DNA of 64,000 nucleotides from Typhlomys cinereus. Its lineage: Eukaryota; Chordata; Mammalia; Rodentia; Platacanthomyidae. How positions within the stretch are numbered: the stretch's first letter is position 1; every line of letters begins with the position of its first letter. Location of the stretch: the NCBI GenBank assembly GCA_023101885.1, contig JALPQD010000295.1, forward strand, positions 496,001 through 560,000. Reading direction: 5' to 3'. Shown piece after piece: positions 13,201 through 27,400 of the stretch. The position numbers and the translations under genes are program-made. The notes under the pieces are model-generated. The model saw only the letters and a list, made by a program, of their open reading frames with translations, was not told where the DNA came from and did not search any database.

Positions 13201-16200
13201 AAAAAGGGACCTTCTTCTGCATTTGAACTACTGCCTCTAGCGCTTAATATTCCTCCTAGCATGTAGTAGGTGCACAATAGTTATTTGCCAAATGAACTAC
13301 TCAACTAATGACACTGAGAGGAAAGCATCTAAGTGGCAGAAATAAAAATCAATCACCTCCTCTTTTTTTACATTTACTTCCGTGTTTATACTAATTCACA
13401 AATATTCTTTTTTTTTTTTTAATTAGTAAAGCTTTTTTCCTAATCCTAACCAGCCCTCTCTAGAAGAAATGATTAGAGCCAACTAGAATCACATGGAAAT
13501 CAGAATCAGGTTGTTGTTCTCTGCTTAATGGTGTTAGGGACGGGAAATGTGCCAATCTCATAAACTAACAGAAAATACTTACTGTGTCTGTCTGCCCCGG
13601 GATCCCCTAAGACAGGACAATGGAAAGAACTAGTAGTGTGAGCGCTGCATGTGTAAGTCAACCCTGAGGGGTGATCACAACACACCTTCCCATCTGGACT
13701 CCTCTGTGCCTGCCGCAGACAGACAGCCCTAGCCTTGGCTGAGAGTGATCAAGAAGTGATCTGAGGAAGGGATTTTTATTTTGACAGAGAAGAGCTTTTT
13801 TCTCTCTCTCTCTCTCTTCTAAGAAAGCTGACAGGATAGCGCCACACTCTTCCCACACTCAAGATCTGGTCTAAGGAAAAATACAGCTTGTCTCCAAGGC
13901 AACATACATCACCCAGAGATGCCTCTACTCCAGTGAGAGCAGGCTACATCCTGCTCGCCCCTCTCTTCCAGTCTAAGCCTGGAGTCACCCCCCACACCCC
14001 TAACACCACCAAACAATTCCAGCTTTAAACAGATCATAGGGGCCACACACATAAATCACAGGCTTTGCTGAGATCGGCTGCCAACCTTTGGGCTAGTGAG
14101 GAGGTGCCGGCCTCACTGGGCTCAGCCATGAGACAGTGGCTGGCTGGAGGTGGCACTGGGAACGGGCTGGTGTGCCCAGTTGCAGGCTTGGCCTGGGAAT
14201 CTGCAGGCAATGAGTGAGCCCCACCCTCCCGTGGGCACAGACTTCCGAAGCCCCGCTGGACTACTGGGAACCTCTGCAAACAAAGCAGTAAGGAACTGTA
14301 AAATCGGTTCTTAATAAAGCGGCTTTTTAAACAACAAATGGAAATGTGTCTGGAAACATGGAGAAACCTCAGATTCTCAAGGGCAAAAGCTCCGCTTACA
14401 CAAAAAAGGGGGAGAATTAAGATAACAGAATTTCTCTTTCTGGCCTAATAAATATGAAGCAAACAAGGAAAACCCAAGGAGCAAGTGGGCTGGAGAAACC
14501 GCGTCTGCAGTGCTGGGTCAGGCCTACCTGGACGAGTCGGGCCCATACCCCCTCCAAACAGCCTCCCCAAACCCACTGCAGGAGACCATCCATGCCCACA
14601 AAGCGCCCCTGGTGACATCTGCCCTGCAATATCAGGCCATTGCTTTCTGAAAACAAGAACGTTGGCACAAAGCTTTTCCACCATTGGAAGCCCAGGTGGG
14701 AATAAAGGCAAGGTGTCCCCAGGGGTCTAATGTCCTGCTCAACAGAGTTCACGGTGAGATTTCACAAATGTGGGTTTCCAAAAGCTGCCCTGCCTGGGCC
14801 TGACAGGGGCCGCTCAGAAAGCTGCTTACAGCGCCTTCTGTGAAAGTCCTGGTCATTTACAGCAGAAGCCCGCAGGCAGCCTGCTTTCCTAGAAAGTAGA
14901 GGGCTTTCTAACAATCAGGGCTGGCTGAAAATAGAATGCTCCCCCAGTCTGGCCAGAGCCCATCGGATGCTCCTGACCAGCTGGCCAAGGCATGAGAAGA
15001 GGGACCTGAGCCCTCGCAAGACAAGGCCTCGCTGACTCCCAGAACTCCATGAAGTTGAAAGGTCTAAAAGAAGGCAGGGGATTGGTCAGTAACTGCAGAG
15101 AAAGAGAAATACAAGCGCCCTATGATGTAACCATTTCAAGGGAAAACTACGTAGGCTTTTCTGTTTTTAAAGACTTTCTATCCTCCAGAAAGACACTAAC
15201 CAAATATAAATAGTTGAAGCAGTTGGAATCCCATTATAACAAATACTACAGTATGATTTAAAAAAAAAAAAAAAAAGCTTAGGGGCCAGCAAGCTAGCTC
15301 ATGGGGTGAGGGGAGTGCCTCTGCACAACCTGGAAACCTGAGTGTGATCCCCGGAGCAGCAGAATACATGGCAGAAGTTGAAAACAGACTCCAAAAAGTG
15401 CACTCTGACCCCCCCACACACACACACACATGTATTACGCAAGCACACAACTCTCCCTCTCTCTCTCTCCCTTTCTCTCTCTGTAAGTAAAATATTCTTT
15501 TTTAATGCTTCTAATTTTACAAGCATATTGAGTATTTATCCCTGCTCCCCTCTATCCCCTTCCCAAGTAAAATATTATTATAAAATATTTTGGAGGACTT
15601 TGGGCACAGGCTTTCTGTATGGTTAAACTCTCAGTTCTGAGAGGTCAGGTAATAACTTTTGAAGTATAAGTAGTTGATGTGATATTTGTATTTTATGGGA
15701 TAAGTGGATCTGTTCACAAGCAAGACAAAGAAATTACCATTATGATTGAATCTACTACCATCAGAATCACCCTGAAAAATCCACTTAGAATACTTACTTC
15801 TACAGTGGACTTATTAACACTGTTAACTTCAAAGACAATCCAAAATACTGACAGCTGAGCAGTGCTGTATAGGATTCCCCTACGCTTCACTGCTCTGGCG
15901 TCTGCATCATAAATACATGGAATGGTCTACTTCCACATAGCAAATTACAATTAGATTACAATTAGAAAGCTAGCTATTCCCTTGTCATTAGTATCTGATT
16001 TAAATAAATGTCCACAAACAAGCATGTATATACATCTTAAACTGAAAAGAAAGTACTAACACACAAAACGGACGATAATGGCGAACCGTGGGGTAAATGG
16101 TGAGACTGAAAGTTGTGAAGAAGCACTCAGAGGGCTCCAAGGTTACTGACAAGACTCCATTCCGACGGACGCATGTATCTGTCTTTGTTTTTAATATACC

Positions 16201-19200
16201 GTTACAAACCTTGCAAGTCGAATCTTTTGGTACACAAGGTCTTTCTGAGCTATCTCCTCTAGAACATGTCTACTGAGTAAGTGCATATTGACATTTTATC
16301 ACACATTTTAGGTAAAGAACACCACAAGGATGTTTTCAAAATATGGGAAATTCAAAAGGGCAAGCAACTTGATTTCTGCAACAAACTCATTGCAAGAGGG
16401 AGAAAACAGGAAAGTAAGGATAATTGATAGACTAGGATATATGCCAACTGCCACAAGAATATAACACAATCAGCCAGACTTGAAGCACTGAATGAATAAT
16501 GATATAAAAATTATTTTTAGGTGTGAAAAGTGGTACTGTATTTTAAAACAGCTTTCTTATCCTTCACTGATATGTAGAGATAATGGGTGAATTAGAAGTG
16601 AAATAACATCTAGAATGTCCTTTAAAAATAAGCCAAGGGAGGCTGCAGAGATGGCTCAGGGGTTAAGCCTCTGCCTTGCAGACGGAAGATCATGAGTTTG
16701 GATCTTAGACCCCACGTATAGACGCCGGCGGAAGCGGGGGCGGCCTGCGTTTCTGGTCCTGGTAGGGCAGAGCCTGTGAATCCCGGGACAGAGTAAACAA
16801 GGAGGAGGAGGTGGTCCATGGTGGTTCCTGAATTCGTCCATGGTTCTACACACACACACACACACACACACATACACACACACACACATGCACGCACACA
16901 CATAAACAAATTTAAAAAATAAAAATAAATAAACAAACTAGGATTGAGAGATGCTCAGTGTTAAAGTGCTCATTATCCAAGGGAAAGTTGGTCCCCAGGT
17001 CCCATGTAAGATGTCAGGAGGGTATGGCCACCTGCCTGCAATTCCTGCCTCAGAAGGCAAAGCATGGGAATCCTCATAGCAAACTGGCTACCCAGAAAAA
17101 GAAAGGGATAAAGAGAAGAGGAAAGGAGGAGAGCAGCACTCCAGATAAATAAGTCTACAGAATATGCTACCTCAGGAAGTATTTCGAATATTCATATACT
17201 TATCTCTGGGATTACTGATTAAAAGTTTTAGAAGATGTTACAAATTTAACATCTCAGAGTGATGATCACTGGTAACTTCCAGTCCTCTGACACTTAGCTG
17301 TGTCTTCTGATTGTTTCCACGAGGCACAAATTAGAATGTTGATAAACACTATTGAAAAGAATGGGGGAACCCATGCCAAGGGCCTCCTGCCACAGGAAGA
17401 TGCTGATGTGCAAAGCTACATTTCTCAACCATTCCTAGATCATAACGTGCAAAGAACGATGCTAGATAAATACAAAAATATGTGGTTATTCCCTGCTTGG
17501 CAATATGATGGTACTTGGAGCTTTTGGGTTACAATCTCGTCATGAAGGGACATCATCTTTAAAGAGACAGGAGAGGGCTTGCTTTCTCTCCCCCACCAAG
17601 GACAACACCCTCACGAAAATCAGCCAAGCTGCTGTCCTGATCTGTCTTCCTGCCTTTGACCTGTGAGAAGTAATTTCTCTTGTCTGAGCCCCAGATTCTG
17701 AAACTGTGGGTCATGACCTGTTGTAGTTGGCTTGCATGGCTGCTGATAAATGACAATCAGATGGCTTAAGGGAACAAGGGATTTATTCTCTCTTAACGAC
17801 TACTAGTTACAGTTCTAAGTCTAGCTTGACGGGAAAGCATGCACCAACACCAGGGCCGAGGGAACTGGCCACACCATCACCACATAACAGCTGAGAGATG
17901 GACAATCCTTACTTGCCAGACCAGCATGTCTGGCCAAGTATACAGAAGGATGCCAACTCTCTCAACCAGTTCTCCACGATTTATTCCAGGGACTAGTCCC
18001 ACTAACCATAGGCTGGGCCTTCCCCATCAGCTAGACAATCTCCTGCAGGTTTGCTCTGGATTTAACCATTAATTCTCTACAAATGTGCCCAGAGCTCAAA
18101 CCCTCAACAGTCAAGTTAACACCTGTGCCTAACTATGACATGACCCTATGTGGGGTTGTATATATGTATGTGGTGATTTCAGAACGTTTTCCAGAAAGTA
18201 GAAGGTTTCCAAGAGGGTGATCAAAATCTTAATTCAAAACCAAACACATAATGAATCCAAGGTGTTTCTCGCAGCACTCATCTGCATTGTGTAGTGGGAG
18301 GGCACTGCAGCCTTGGTTCTGAACACACAACATGCACATTTTGATAGATGCATGCCTTCATGCTATGCTCCACCAGCGAACGCTGCTTGAAACACCTGGG
18401 CTCAGATTTGAGACTACTGTATTTTACAAACCTCAATGATTTTTTTTTACTGTACAAACAAATCTTTGCTGCTTATAGAATCATCCCAATTTAATTATGA
18501 AAAACAAAGCCTGCCATTGCTCCTCTGCATGGAAGTATTAAATTAGCAAATGTTTGGATTACATTATGCTAGAATGTTTGGTTTTAAAATTGCTGCTTGA
18601 GTTGCATTAAATAAGTTGTTAAATGAATTTTGATTCAAGATTCAGAATTTCCAGCAATTCCTGAAATGGTGCTAAGTATACTTCTGCCATTTTGTACACA
18701 TTTGTGTGAAGCTCTGTTCCTGGTACAACAATAATAAGATCAAAATATCAATTTCAACTTGGAAAAATGTTGAAGATACTCATGCTTAATACTTTATGTA
18801 AAAACAAGCAAGCGCATCAATTTCATTAGTATGTAAATAAGCCCCCGCCTTTAATAAATGAAAAGTATATGTATACCAATCAGTAATTTTTAGATTTTTT
18901 TCTTTTTTTAGCATTTATTTGTTTACTGGGTCTGTGTGTGTGTGTGTGTGTGTGTGTGTTCACGCGCATGCAGAAGTCCGGTCTCTTCCTCTACCACTTG
19001 GGTTCTAGTGATGGAACATAGGTCATCAGGTATCTTTTGTCTACTGAGCCATCTCAACCCCCCCCCCAATTTTTTTTTGCGATTTATTATCAGTAAATGC
19101 TTGATCCGTAAGCCTATTTTAATACCTATATGAGTTCACTGTGCCACTGTAGTGACGCCCCCACCCCGGGCATTGGTCAACACCAAGTCACAACTGAGTG

Positions 19201-21321
19201 CCTCATAGCCGAAATCTTCTTAGGTTGTTCATGCTCCAATTCAACGCTTCAGTTTTTAGCCATGAATTTTGCGTGTGCAGCAATGACCCGGCACGCCGGA
19301 AGATCTGCCCTCATCACTGCCTGAGGCACCGTGATGTTTCCATGCTTCTAGAAGCTTGCCTCGAGTGTCACAGGCATGGCAAACAGGATATGCTAAAAGC
19401 AAATGCTAACCCCACACCGTCACACTGCACTCACACACAAGTCCTACACGAACACGCATGCCGAAGCGAGGGAAGGGCCCCGCGACACTTACAGTTTCAC
19501 AATTCAAGCATCGGGTTTCGTTGGTGAGCGTTCCCTGAAAGATCTCGTGGACCCAGGTGAGTTCTGGTTTATTACTCTCTGCGGGCTCGTTCATGTTGCC
19601 ATTTTTTAGCTTCCCGTTTTGCTTTTCCTGTTTCTTCTCTTCCTGCAGGATGTCCGCAATAGTGTTTAGCAAATAATTTAAAAACTCGTGAGCATCCTGC
19701 TGCATGTAGTTATCAAAGAGATCTGGAAGGGAGAAGGTCGTGATTTCACACTCTGCTTCTTAAAGAGCAAACAGACACATTCCGCCGCCCACGCCATGCT
19801 TCCGCTTTGAGAACAGGTATCAGGATATTCACGCTGCCACGCAACTACGGAGGAACTTTCAAAAGATCAGTCCCCTTCCATTTTCTGCCACCTGTCAAGA
19901 ACTCGCTACCCCAGGCTCCCTGTAGTCACATCTATGAAAGATGTTCTATAAAACAGATTACCTGACAAGATCCCTGATAAAATATCAATTTTTTAATATG
20001 AGTAACCACCAATGATCAATTGATCACTAGATCATCTTCCCATAGGAATTGGAGTCTCTTGCCAAGAGTTATATTAAATGCAGACATGGAAGCAGCTTAG
20101 ATGAAACACATGGGAAATGAGGAGTGCGGGTGAGCGGGTTCTTTCTATGTGACACCTCAGAAGCCTACCAGTGGTCCTGCGATCAGGACTAAGAGCAGGG
20201 GGTGACCATAGGGCGGCCCCATTATCAATGGTGTTCATACTGCGTGCAGCCCTCAGGAAAGACCACTTCCTCCTCTGCTTGAATCACTTTGAGTCGCACT
20301 CACATAAACTAACCACTTCTAAAGATATCAGTCAAATCAAAAAAGACTTGGTAAAACAAGCATCTGGTTAACCGTGCAAGTCTACTTGCACGGGGTAAGA
20401 TGGAATCTAGGGCAGATGTAAGTTGTGACCTCAAATATTCCTGTACTCAGAAAAATTCCCAATGTACTTTTTGAACACACACCTCATCTCTGCCAACATT
20501 GCCTCCAAAAAATAAGACAGTGAGAAAAGAGACAGCAATTTGATACCCTAACATTGTCTTAGGCGAGTAAGAAATAAAGGCTATACTGTTGCTTATCTCA
20601 CCACTGTGAAAAAAATAACTGACAAAAGTCTGGAGAAAGGACTGGTTTGTGCTCATAAAGCCATAGGGTTTGGTCTGCGGCTGCTAAGCCCATACTTTTG
20701 GGCAGCAGGAGTGTATAGCAGACACTCGTCATCTCATGGGATACAGGAAGCAGAGAATGAGGAAGGACCAGGTATAAGCTTCAAAGGCACTTGCCTTGAG
20801 TGACTTACTTCCTCTAGCTAAGTCCCGCATCCTCAAGTCTCCAGACCCTCCAAAAAAATAGTGCCCTACCTGGGAGTCAACAACCATAGCTGATCACATA
20901 TGAGCCTGGGGGGCTGGGGAAGGGGGGCATTTTACATTCAAATCATATGTGGTATTACTTTCAACACACCAGAGCCTCTATTTTAGCTGATGTGCAAACA
21001 CTAAAACATGGTTCATCAGATAATACTATTTGGCTCAATTTCTGCATGGATCTACTACTATTCAGAAGCTGCCTTGGGCAATTTTTTCCCTTATTTAGCT
21101 CCTAGCTAGGAGGAGAGAGGGATGGAGGGGAGAAAAGAGCAGGGGAGGGGATAAGGGAAGGAAAAGAGAGAGGGAAGAAAGAGAAGGGAGGGAAGAAGGG
21201 AGAAAGAGAGAAAGGGAGATGGGGAGAGAGGGAGGGAGGGAGGGAGAGAGAGAGAAAGAGAGAGAGAAAGGAAGGAAGAAAGAAAGAAAGAAAGAAAGAA
21301 AGGAAGGAAGGAAGGAAGGAA

Positions 21322-21371
<50 letters not shown>

Positions 21372-21399
21372 AAAGAACGAAAGAAAGAAAGAAAGAAAG

Positions 21400-21454
<55 letters not shown>

Positions 21455-24400
21455 AGAACGAAGAAAGGAGGGAGGGATGGAGGGAGGGAGGAAGGAAGGA
21501 AGGAAGGAAGGAAGGAAGGAAGGAAGGAAAGAAGGAAGGAAGGAAGGAATTATTCTAAAATAGAAAGTTCAGTTTGAATTGTTAAACATTTCTAATTTGG
21601 TTTGAAATGTTTTTAATAGGTACAGAATAAATGTCTTTAAAAAACACAAAAGATTCTTGAGAGGCTACACTTATTTTCCCTTTAAAAATAAAACGAGCAC
21701 TTCATTCTGAGGCTGCACAGAGCCTTAGACCCACTATGTGCTCACCGTTCTCTTTCCTCAGCCTTGAAATGAACTTCTTTGGTGGGATGACGCCGACCTT
21801 CTTCTTCTGCGTGGCGATGCTGTGGAACAGGTCTGCCAGGCACGTCAGCAAGTTTTCCTTCTTTTTTTGCTGGGCCTTGTATGCCAAGACATTCTCCCGG
21901 AACGGCCGGCAGAAGTACAACGCCTGGAGCACGGAGTTACAGTAGCACGTGTTTCCAAACTGCCGAAGGACAAGGCGGGAGCACTGAGTCACTGTCTGGG
22001 GAAAGCCATCTTGGGACAGGCAGTCGGAACCCCGAGCCCGCCTGTCCTCGCATCTCATGCCGGAACCCCGCTTGCCACTCAGAGAAGCGGGGACTATCTG
22101 AACACAGCTAGCTCTGCATGCATACCATGAAGGGAATCAGAGTGCCAGTGATTCCACGCTTTCAGCGTCAGTCAACTGCAGTCCAAAAACATTAAGTAGA
22201 ACATTCCAGAAGTAAACAATTCAAAGTTTCAGGATGGAGTCTCACACCATCCTGCACCATCTTGCCCCGGATAAGAAGTGTCTCTTTGTCCAGTGTATCT
22301 GAGTTGAATGTGGCACCTACCCACTGGGCATTTACATGACATCTTGGCTCTTACGGCCACTGCACAGTGCTATCGTTCCCACTCAAGTAACCTTCACGTT
22401 AGTAATGATGGATCCAGACTAGCACGAAGAAACAAAGTGATGCTGATAATTTTACTATACTATATTGTGTGAAATGATACATTTTATTTGGATATCAGTT
22501 TCTGGTGATTATTATCAATCTCTTGCTATGCCTAACTTATAAACTAAAGATTTTTTTTTATCACAGATGTCTTCTGCACACAGGAAAAACAATCTATACA
22601 ATGCTTGGTACCATCCATGGTTTCAGGTCTATTGGGGGTCCTGGAATGTAGAGAGACTACCACACATAATTCTCTTGCTTCCCTAATCCATAAAGATCTG
22701 TAAAATGACAAAAAGCACTCTGCTAGGTCAAGAGTCCAGGAGACCATCTGGTGCTTATAAATGAGAAAAAATCTGTATAATGTGAAAACCCGAAACAGCA
22801 GTTGGCGTCATAAAAGATGTCAGGTCACAACCATCAAAATCCTCACAACTGCAAGCACGGCGGTGCACATCTGTGAGCCCAGTTCTGGGGAGGCCTAGGC
22901 AGGAAGACAGCTGCAACTTGGAGGTCATCCTGTGCTACAGGGAAAGATCCAGTCTCAAACAACAACAACAGTGACAAAACCCTCACATGACTGTGAAAAT
23001 CCAAATCCAAATCCAAAGCAGATTGAAGGGGCTAGGGGAGGCATGAGTCAATAAAGTGCTGTCTTACAAGTGCAGGGATCTGAGCTCAATGCCAACTCCC
23101 AAGTAAGAACGCTAGCACGGCATGTGTTGGCAATCGCAGCACTGGGGAGGCAAACACCGGAAGATCCTGGGGCTCACTGAGCTGCCAGTCTTGGGAACGA
23201 GAGACTCTATATCAAAAGAGGTAGATGGCCATATGAAGGTGACATCCAATATTGTCCTCTGGCCTTCATACACACACAAACATTTTCTAAAAATAAAAGG
23301 AGGAGGAGAAGGAGGAAGGAAGGAAAGAAAGAAGGAAGGAAGGAAGGAAGGAAGGAAGGAAGGAAGGAAGGAAGGAAGGAAGGAAGGAAGGAAGGAAGGA
23401 AGGAAGGAAGGAAGGCTAGGAGCTACGTGCTCAGTTGAAATGACCCAACTGAGCAGAGACTGTTTTTGTTTTTCCCTTGGGGGACATCAGTGGCTGGCCC
23501 CTTGCTGTATAGCACAATGTCACACTTGGCCATGCTCCAATGCAATGGTGGAAAAAGAAAAACGTGTCTTAGTAAGCCACCTTCCCAAACTTTCCACATT
23601 GTAACTTCTAAATTACCCTGCCTTCTAGTTTCTTCCAAAGTGGCAATTGTCCCAATACAGTTATCGCCCAAGTCTCTGGTCGCCTACCATCAGATTAGGG
23701 CCCACACAGTAGCCCTTTATCCCTCGAGAGATCACAGACACTGCAATGATGGCTACAGAGGGAAAAGTCATTATCTCACTGGTTTCCAACCGACTGTAAG
23801 ACCAGCTCCGTGGGAAGACACAGCTGAGATCTGTACTTTAGAATTGTTCCTGGTCAGGAAAATGAACAGGAAGAAATCCTAAGGAATAGCAAGATTAATA
23901 ACACAGATTACAAAGTTCTACAGAAGATCAAAACAACACAGACATCTCCACACAGATTCTGGGCTCATGGGGTCTCCCCAGGCATGACACATTAGCTACT
24001 CACATGACATCCTCAGGTCATCCTGGATTGCTCTACCTTCTTTTTGCTGTGCCTCCAGGTTTCCCAGGCTCTGCCTTCCAGGGCTAGAGATGCAGGCTGC
24101 CATCATTTCTACCTAGCATTTTCATGTGGGATCTAGGGACCGGACCCCAGGTCTTTCTGCTTGTGAGGCAGAGATTTAACCCCTGAGCCATCTCTCCAGC
24201 CTACAGTCTGCATTTGTATTTGCCTTTGTCAGGAAGAATTCCCACTGCTTGGATAACTATCTTCAGAGATCTAGGCAGGGGCCCATGAGCGATGGCTAAG
24301 AGAAAACTGCATTGAAATTACAAGGCAGTGCTTTCCATCAGCACAGTACCCTAATTCATCAGCATTCTGCGTGGCTTTCTTTGCAGGCTTTTCTCTGATC

Positions 24401-27400
24401 TCCAGGATCTCGCTTTTACCCAGAAACCCTTAGTCACAACTGAGAGGATCTAGAAAACACCTTGGGAAATAAAAGTAACCAGCATTTGCCAAGTGTCTGC
24501 AACAGGCCTCGGCCTCCTAGCAGGGTCTTACACGGGCACTCTCATCTACCTTCACTGTAACCCAAAAGCAAGAAAGCACACTCCCCATTTTAGAGAGGTG
24601 GACGTGCACACTCAGAGAGAGTGGATTACTTGCCGCAGATCCCACAGCGAGGCAGAATTGAAATGTAGCTCAGTGCCGGGTGGAAGCCAGTGCTGTTTCC
24701 TCCAGACCCACAGGCAACATTTACCTATATTTCCAGCTTAGCGTACTTCATGGCACTGGCAAAGGGCCGAGCAGTTGTTCCAGAAAACGGAAAATGAGTG
24801 AACACCTGATGTTGCCTCAAACTCACGTAACTATATGGAGAAGATATGGGAAGCAGAGAGCTCAGAGCTGGGCAGCCTCGCCACGGCTGTGGTCCATTTA
24901 CTCAGGAAGCAGGGCCATAGGTCCAGCCAGAGACATGGGGGTTACCACCAAGCACTCGAAAAAGGAGGTCAAGAAGTCCTGGGTTCAGTTGGTCTCTGCT
25001 TCAGGGTGGGACTTTATCAAGTCACACTGCTAGCCAGGTGCAGGTGACTAACCTCCCAAACCCTGGCTGTGCTAATACGTTCAAACAAGAGCAAAAGCTG
25101 TCTGAGAAGTGTACCCACAGGAAAAAGTGCAGATAAGCAGATCTGGCTACAAAGGCACAAAAACATCATGAAAGCAATGTGTATGGAGGAATCCCACAAT
25201 GCATAGGGAAGAAGCTTCAAGCTAGTAACACCGTAATTAAATCCTGTTTAGAGAAACAACTAATACATCAAAACATACTAAAGGGCCCCCCTCCAATATT
25301 TGCCACTTCTATTAACTAAACTGCATGAATACTTATTTAAAACCAGTGTAGCATGGCGACTCACGCCTGTGGTCCTAGCCCTCAGGAGCTCACTGCAAGT
25401 GTGAGGCCAATCTGGACTCCATAAGAACTTAGAGGCCAATCAGGACTAAATAGCAATAACTTCTCTCAAATAATAATAATAAACAAATACAGACAAACGA
25501 ACAACAAAGGCATATCAAATAGCCCAAAATGGTGGATGAAAACAGCGAATACTTACATTGACCAATCCGAAGTAGTGCTCATTGATTGGAAACTGCTCTG
25601 GACCAATGTCTTTTTCCAGAGCAGAGGCATTGGTGCCCTGAAAGAAAACACAAAAGAGGTTGTGGAGTATATGAAATAGAGGAGAAACAGATGATAGTCA
25701 GCCCACCGGTGAGATCAGCATCGGCCCTGTCAACACTGGGGATGTCTTAGCTGAGGGCAAAGAAGTAAACAGGCAGATGCCTTAGTAATGTTATCACTGC
25801 GCTTCTCACACGGCGGATTCGCATGCACCCTGTTCCATGTGATTTCAGTCATCCCGCATCAGGAAAGTAGACTCGAGATGGGAAAATGAGCGAACCACTG
25901 CTAAGAACTTCTGAATAAAATATCATTAGAGACAGCTGTGGCGGCCTTTAGAAACAGAGTACACAGAGGGACAGACCACTGTCACAGCCAATTTCTTCTT
26001 TCAGATAAGGATTTACTGCACGGCCACTGCGCCAGACACTGGCCTCTAAGCCTAGGCATTAACGACACCGGGTGTGAATGCCTGCTCTCATGGAGGTAGC
26101 ATCCGTTTTGCTGAAGGCAACGCGAAATACAAAGCTAGCCGACTAGACGACACCCTGGGAGCTGAGGGTACAGAGGAGAAAAGCAGAGTCGGAAAAAAAC
26201 GGAGGAGGAGCACTGTGAGCAGAAGAGGGTGGGTAATTGTACCTTTAACGGGAGCGCTCTGGGAAAGCCTTACTGCAAAGGCACGGTGTCCAAAGAATGT
26301 TGTGGATAATGGAGGGATATAATTTGAAGCCTAACAGTTTCCAGACTCATCAAATCGCTAAGCTTCATGGCATGAATCCCCGGTACTCTATGTGCCGGCG
26401 GCTGTACCGTTATCCTCGCAAGTAAGTACTCTCCCTATTTCCACATAACAGACAAGGAGCTTCAGACTCGACGGGGTGGAAGTCTGTCTTGGGTGCATAG
26501 TCGGTAGGTGGGAAGGTTAGAAACTGAACCCGGGAGCCAGGCAATGGAGCCCAAAATCCCCCACGCCAAGCACAGCAAGCATCTCCATTCAGACACTGAG
26601 GAAGGCCCGCCTCCTCACGAGTGGCTATACTGAATGGGAGGGAGAGAAGGGAGGAGAGGGAGGGGAGAAGGGAGGGAGAGGGGAGGAGAAGGGGAGGGGA
26701 GAGGGGGGGAGAAGGGGGGGAGAAGCTCATTCCTGTCAGGCAAGTGCAGTCACCCCTCATTGTCCACAAGGAACCAAAGGAGTCCCAGGCAGATGCTCAG
26801 TTCCCTTACATAAAATAGTCTGTTATTTGTCTATAACAAGTACACAACTTCCTGCACACTGCACATCATTCCTGGGTTACCTATATGAATGCCATTCACA
26901 TAGCTGCTATGCTGTGTGGTTTAAAGAGTAACACAAAATCTAAGTGTTCAGGACAGATGTGACTTGTAAAACTGTTTCTGATCTGCATTGGATTGATATG
27001 TGAGTGCAGGACACATGGGCGTGGGGAGCCCTACTGAGCTGTGACGGTGGGGAGGACCAGAGTCCTTTGGTAATGTGGTTCTCACCCCATCTGCAGCCCT
27101 CTCATGTCCTCGGGGCATCACGGAAGACACGCAGCTCACAGAAAAGATTTACTAAGTGGATAAACAGAAAAAGTGAGGACTTTAAATTTATTATATTTTT
27201 TCCACTTTAATGCATGTGAGGTATATATGCATATGCGCATGTGGGTGCACATATGTGTGGAAGCCCAAGGTTGATAAGGAGAATCTCCTTCAATCGTTCT
27301 TCTACCTTTTTTCTTTGAGGCAGGGCCTGTCAATCAAACCTAGAACCCGTCAATGTGGCTGATCTTACTACCCAGTTTGCTCTGGGGAATCCTTCTGACT

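Larger units (their letters stand above)
11401..19492 (-). other. USP46: USP46 intron 4
   Basis: 8.1 kb. It contains a 17-bp minisatellite beside exon 5, a 23-bp duplication, tRNA-type SINEs (12385-12580, 12590-12735, 15285-15500, 16638-16937, 16940-17110), a MaLR-type solo LTR at 17719-18140, and a GT-tailed SINE at about 18930-19065. Repeat-poor stretches with nothing recognised are 12740-15280 (apart from a MIR-like trace near 13240-13320), 15510-16630 and 18145-18920. Confidence 0.9.
19723..21745 (-). other. USP46: USP46 intron 3
   Basis: 2.0 kb. About 19730-21100 shows no recognised repeat and includes a perfect 9-bp stem-loop at 20372-20393. A 0.44 kb homopurine tract follows at 21108-21549, ending 197 nt from exon 3. 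Confidence 0.9.
21960..25556 (-). other. USP46: USP46 intron 2
   Basis: 3.6 kb. It holds a B1 at about 22852-22970, a B2/B4-like SINE at 23020-23290 running into a (GGAA)n tract to 23416, a CA-family SINE at 23990-24205, a MIR at about 24500-24690 and a B1-like element at 25350-25480. About 22070-22840, 23420-23980 and 24700-25340 show nothing recognised. Confidence 0.9.

Noticed and set aside
21219..21563. Lys/Glu/Arg-only 114-codon frame
   Set aside because: Direct translation of the GAAA/GGAA microsatellite. The same applies to 62650-63046 on both strands.
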